In this document: positions 60,570 through 64,000 of the stretch, in pieces
Position numbering within the stretch: position 1 is the first letter of the stretch
How the letters are laid out: the number at the start of each line of letters is the position of its first letter
Assembly (NCBI RefSeq): GCF_008642275.1
Contig: NZ_CP029189.1
Span: forward strand, 7,174,001 to 7,238,000
Length of the DNA stretch: 64,000 bases
DNA from: Streptomyces venezuelae
GTDB lineage: Bacteria > Actinomycetota > Actinomycetes > Streptomycetales > Streptomycetaceae
Reading direction: 5' to 3'
Translations under genes and position numbers: made by a program
Notes under the pieces: generated by a model
Seen by the model: only the letters and a program-made list of their open reading frames with translations
What the model was told of the DNA's origin: nothing
The model's database searches: none

Positions 60570-63469
60570 CCACCCCGTCGTCCGCGACCCCGCCCTCGTC
60601 CGCCCCGCCCACCGCCCGCCCGGCGTCCACCCTGCCAGCGTCCACCGCCCCGCGGCCCGCGCCCTGGGTCAGGACCCGGCTGCGCGCGGCGCCCCTGAGC
60701 ACCCTGCTCGGCGCCGCACTGGCCTTCGTCGCCGTTCTGCTGGCCGCCGCGCTGCCGCGGGCCCAGGACCGGGGCGCCGACCAGGCCCTGCGGTCCTTCC
60801 TGGAACGCAGCGGAGCCGGCAACACCAGCCTCCAGGTGACCGCGCCCTCCCCGGACAGCGGGCAGAGCGCCCAGGCCCTGGACGCGACGCTGGGGAAACT
60901 GCTCGGGCCGACCGGATCCACCTTCCGCGTGGACCCGGAGTCGACGGTCCACGGCGCACGCACCACCAAGCGGCAGCAACTGCTGAACCCGGAACTCTCC
61001 CGCCCCTCCGGCATTCCGCCCAGCATGAACCTCCTGCACGTCCGCGAGGCGGAGAGCCACGTGAAGCTGGCGGAGGGGAAGTGGCCGAGCAGCACACCCC
61101 CGGCCCCCGCGCAGGCCGCCGGCGGTGAGACGACGCCCCTGCAGGTCGTCCTCTCGCAGAAGGCCGCCGCGACCCTCGGCGCCCGGGTCGGATCCGTCCT
61201 GACCACCGAGGCACGGGTGGACGGCACCCCGTCCGTCGAGGTCGTTGGTCTCTACACGGTCCTCGACGAGAGTGCCCCCTTCTGGACGGACAACCTGGGG
61301 TGTCTCGCCCGCGCCTGCGAGCACTACTTCAACGAGAGCCTCGCCTGGGACGTCGACGCCCTCGTCGGCGCCGGGGACCTCGGCCGGATGAGCACCTGGA
61401 GCCGCACCGCCGAGGACTTCTGGCGGCTGCCGGTGGACATCGGCAGTCTGCGGGCCGACCGGCTCGACGCCGCACGGGCGGACATCGCCTCCTACATCGC
61501 CGGACCCACCGCCGCCACCCTCGCCCGGGAGACCGGCCGTCCACGGCTGCACACCACCTCCTGGCTGCCCGAGCGGTTCGAAGAAGCCCGCGCCCGTACC
61601 CAGGCCGCGGCGCCGCTCGCCGCGATCGGCCCCGCCGGGGTCGCAGGTGTCGCCTTCGTCGTCCTGTGCCTGGCCGGCGCACTCGCGGCCGACCGCCGCG
61701 ACGCCGAACTGCGGCTGCTGCTCGCGCGCGGCGGCTCCCGCGCCGCCATCGTCGGCCGGCTCCTCGGCGAGGGCGCCGTCACTGTGCTCCCGGCGGCCGC
61801 GGCCGCCACCGCGCTCGCCGTCCTGCTGCTGCCCACCCCCCGGCTCGCGCCCGCACTGCTCTCGGCCGCGGCCGTCGCCCTGCTCGCCCTGCTGGCCTTC
61901 CCCGTCCGCGCGGCCGTACTGCTGACGCCGGCCCGCCCCGCCGGGCGGTGGCGCAGGCCCGTGGCCGAACTGCTCGTCCTCATCGCCACCGCCGCCGCCG
62001 TGGTCGAGGTCCGCCGCCGCGGGGTCGCCCCGCCCGGAAGCGACCTCGACCCGCTGCTGATCGCGGCCCCGCTGCTGCTCGCCCTGTGCGGGGGCCTGCT
62101 GCTGGCCCGGCTCCAGCCGGTGGTCACCGGCCGGCTCGCCCGGGCGGCCGGCCACGGCTCCGGACTGGTCGGCTTCCTGGGACTCGCGCGGGCCGCCCGC
62201 GGCCCGGCGGCGAACGGCGCACACGCCCGAGGCCGCGGCGGCCCCTCCGTCCTGCCGATGGTCGCGCTGCTCATCGCCCTCACCACCGGCGGGTTCGGCG
62301 CCACCGTCCTGCACTCGGTGGACTCGTCCCGGCTGGGTGTGGCCCGGCTGACCGTCGGGGGCGACGCGGCGATCTCCGCGTACGGGAAGTCCCCGCTCCC
62401 GGCGGGCCTCGCGAAGGCCGCGGGTGAACTGCCGGGCGTACGGACGTCCGTGCCGCTGTGGATCGACCACGACTCCTCCGTGCTCGGCACCACCGTGCGA
62501 TCCAGCCAGGTCACCGTGATCGTCGCCGAGCCGGCCGCGTACGCGGAGCTGTCCCGGGTCCTCGGCTGCGGGGCCTTCGAGCCCGCCCTGCTGGCCACCG
62601 GCGGTGCCCCGTCCGCCGACGCCCCGGTGCCCGCGCTGTTCAGCAAGGGCATGGCCGGGCAGGTCGTGCAGGGCGGCACGTACGCGGTGCAGCCCGGTGA
62701 CGGCGGGGAGGTGAAGGTACGGGTCGCGGGCCTGGTCGACTGCACCCCGGCCCATCCGGCGCGGGACGCCGCCACCGTGGTCCTGCCGACCGGTGCCGCC
62801 ACGGCCGTCATGGGCGGCGCCGACCACCCGAACCGGTGGCTCGGCCTCGGCGACGTCGACGGTGACCGGCTGCGCGAGCTCGTGCGCTCCAGGCTCCCGG
62901 CGCCGTCCGGGGCTCCCGCCCCCGCGCCGGCACCGATCCCGGGTTCCGGTTCCGCGCAGGGTCCGGCCCCGCTCGACGACGTGTACCCCGTACACACCAG
63001 CGCCGAGGCCGTCACCGCTCTGGGCGCCGACCCGCTGCAGCGCTCGGCGCAGCGCCTGTTCTGGGCCTCCATGGCCGGAGCAGCCGGTTTCGCGCTGCTG
63101 GCCGTACTGCTGACGCTGATGCGGACCGTTCCCGAACGCGCGGCCCTGCTGGCCCGGCTGCGCACGATGGGACTGCGCCGCAGGCAGGGCGTGGCCCTGA
63201 TCCTCGCCGAGACCCTGCCGCAGACCCTGGCCGCGACGCTGGGCGGGGCCCTGGTGGCGGCCGCCGCCGTGGCCCTGCTGGGACCGGCGATGGACCTGTC
63301 CACGCTGGTCGGCGCGCACGTGCCGCACGGGGTGCGGCTGGCGGCAGGGCCCGTACTGACCCAGGCCCTCGGCCTGGCCGCCCTGGTCGCCGCCGCCGTG
63401 TTCGCCGAAGCGGCGACGTCCGGCCGGCGGCAGATCACCACCGAGTTGAGAGCGGGAGACCAGCGTTGA
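60566..63469 (+). CDS. FtsX-like ABC permease (second)
   Basis: The 967-residue protein has an N-terminal helix (about 40-65), a large external domain, a middle helix group and a C-terminal FtsX domain with MRTVPERAALLARLRTMGLRRRQG. Coupled to both neighbours (GTGA at the start, TTGA at the end). With the first permease and the ATPase it should form a heteromeric export complex. Confidence 0.86.
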   Translation: MTTPSSATPPSSAPPTARPASTLPASTAPRPAPWVRTRLRAAPLSTLLGAALAFVAVLLAAALPRAQDRGADQALRSFLERSGAGNTSLQVTAPSPDSGQSAQALDATLGKLLGPTGSTFRVDPESTVHGARTTKRQQLLNPELSRPSGIPPSMNLLHVREAESHVKLAEGKWPSSTPPAPAQAAGGETTPLQVVLSQKAAATLGARVGSVLTTEARVDGTPSVEVVGLYTVLDESAPFWTDNLGCLARACEHYFNESLAWDVDALVGAGDLGRMSTWSRTAEDFWRLPVDIGSLRADRLDAARADIASYIAGPTAATLARETGRPRLHTTSWLPERFEEARARTQAAAPLAAIGPAGVAGVAFVVLCLAGALAADRRDAELRLLLARGGSRAAIVGRLLGEGAVTVLPAAAAATALAVLLLPTPRLAPALLSAAAVALLALLAFPVRAAVLLTPARPAGRWRRPVAELLVLIATAAAVVEVRRRGVAPPGSDLDPLLIAAPLLLALCGGLLLARLQPVVTGRLARAAGHGSGLVGFLGLARAARGPAANGAHARGRGGPSVLPMVALLIALTTGGFGATVLHSVDSSRLGVARLTVGGDAAISAYGKSPLPAGLAKAAGELPGVRTSVPLWIDHDSSVLGTTVRSSQVTVIVAEPAAYAELSRVLGCGAFEPALLATGGAPSADAPVPALFSKGMAGQVVQGGTYAVQPGDGGEVKVRVAGLVDCTPAHPARDAATVVLPTGAATAVMGGADHPNRWLGLGDVDGDRLRELVRSRLPAPSGAPAPAPAPIPGSGSAQGPAPLDDVYPVHTSAEAVTALGADPLQRSAQRLFWASMAGAAGFALLAVLLTLMRTVPERAALLARLRTMGLRRRQGVALILAETLPQTLAATLGGALVAAAAVALLGPAMDLSTLVGAHVPHGVRLAAGPVLTQALGLAALVAAAVFAEAATSGRRQITTELRAGDQR

Positions 63470-64000
63470 ACACCGACCAGCCGACGTACGAGGAACTGCG
63501 CCGCCGGGCGACGGCTGCCACGCTGCCGCGCACCCCGGCGGCGGACGCCGCGATCGCCTGCGACCGCCTGGTCCGGATCTTCAGCCAGGACGGCATCGAG
63601 GTACAGGCCCTCCAGGGGCTGGAGCTGACGGTCGAACAGGGCGACCTCATGGCCCTCGTCGGCGCCTCCGGCAGTGGCAAGTCCACCCTCTTGAACATCC
63701 TGGCCGGCCTGGACGTCCCCACGGCCGGCAGCGCCGCGGTCGCGGGCTACGACCTGCTGGAACTCTCGGCGCGGGACCGGCTGCGCTACCGGCGCGAGGC
63801 GGTCGGCTTCGTCTTCCAGCAGACGGCCCGCAACCTGCTGCCGTTCCTGACGGCCGCTCAGAACGTCGCCCTGCCGATGCAGCTGAAGGGCGAGCGCCCC
63901 CGTCGCGGCGCGGGCGCCCGCCGCGCGGCCAGGGTCGGGGACATCCTGGAGGCCCTCGGGATAGGCGACCTCGCGCACCGCCGCCCGGCGGAGCTGTCCG
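63466..64000 (+). CDS. ABC transporter ATPase (partial, right edge)
   Basis: The first 178 residues of an ATPase are present and the frame continues past the window. Walker A is GASGSGKST, followed by the Q-loop segment VFQQTARNLLPFLTAAQNV. The start TTG at 63466 overlaps the permease stop and has GGGAG about eight bases upstream. The signature motif lies outside. It is the probable partner of both FtsX-like permeases. Confidence 0.85.
   Translation, partial: MNTDQPTYEELRRRATAATLPRTPAADAAIACDRLVRIFSQDGIEVQALQGLELTVEQGDLMALVGASGSGKSTLLNILAGLDVPTAGSAAVAGYDLLELSARDRLRYRREAVGFVFQQTARNLLPFLTAAQNVALPMQLKGERPRRGAGARRAARVGDILEALGIGDLAHRRPAELS

Noticed and set aside
59813..63328. Minus-strand frame opposite the second permease
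   Set aside because: Same composition artefact of GC-rich DNA; no ribosome site or family.

Overview
This is a very GC-rich actinobacterial chromosome segment. G/C dominates third codon positions, GTG and TTG starts are common, and stop/start overlaps (ATGA, GTGA, TTGA) are frequent. A SapB-type ram cluster, a conservon and rare TTA codons place it with high confidence in Streptomyces or a very close relative. Both window ends cut genes: the 3' part of the first gene and most of an ABC ATPase at the right edge are missing.

Layout. 1-407: partial hypothetical gene. 811-4873: three-gene glycerol-type catabolic operon (FGGY kinase, FAD dehydrogenase with a BFD-like 2Fe-2S tail, second FAD oxidoreductase). 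5112-11007: four translationally linked genes that I regard as the most novel part of the window. They are a LodA-like N-terminal half, a radical SAM/SPASM protein of QhpD style, a LodA-like C-terminal half fused to a ferritin-like domain, and a LodB/QhpG-like flavoprotein. Together they look like a split, self-maturing tryptophylquinone-type enzyme. 11215-12857: tiny ORF, guanine deaminase, CPBP protease. 12887-20495 (minus): membrane alpha/beta hydrolase, SulP transporter, P-type ATPase, PPK2 and a small dimerisation-domain protein. 20910-23008: DUF2809 protein and an ECF sigma/DGPF pair.

23411-30521 is a complete ramR/ramB/ramA/ramS/ramC cluster for a SapB/AmfS morphogenetic lanthipeptide. 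30648-37137 holds a double TerD protein, a NIPSNAP protein, a small protein, an isoprenyl diphosphate synthase, a PLP dehydratase/LysR pair and a SpoIIE-type phosphatase. 37433-39516 is a methyltransferase coupled to a terpene cyclase. It converges on a conservon (cvnA-B-C-D plus a CYP157-like P450 lacking the ExxR motif, 39569-43877). 44173-45673 is a TetR/SDR divergent pair with a clear operator, followed by a secreted protein, a two-component pair, an enoyl-CoA hydratase and a Tat-exported DJ-1 protein.

50209-53797 (minus) is a three-gene redox-signalling operon: receiver fused to a thioredoxin-reductase-like flavoprotein without the CxxC, a cyclic-nucleotide-domain histidine kinase and a UBP-type zinc finger. 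53942-56314 holds a membrane-anchored XRE protein and a DUF4232 lipoprotein. 56345-64000 is a MacB/FtsX-type ABC export system. No tRNA, rRNA, CRISPR array, insertion sequence or prophage gene was recognised.
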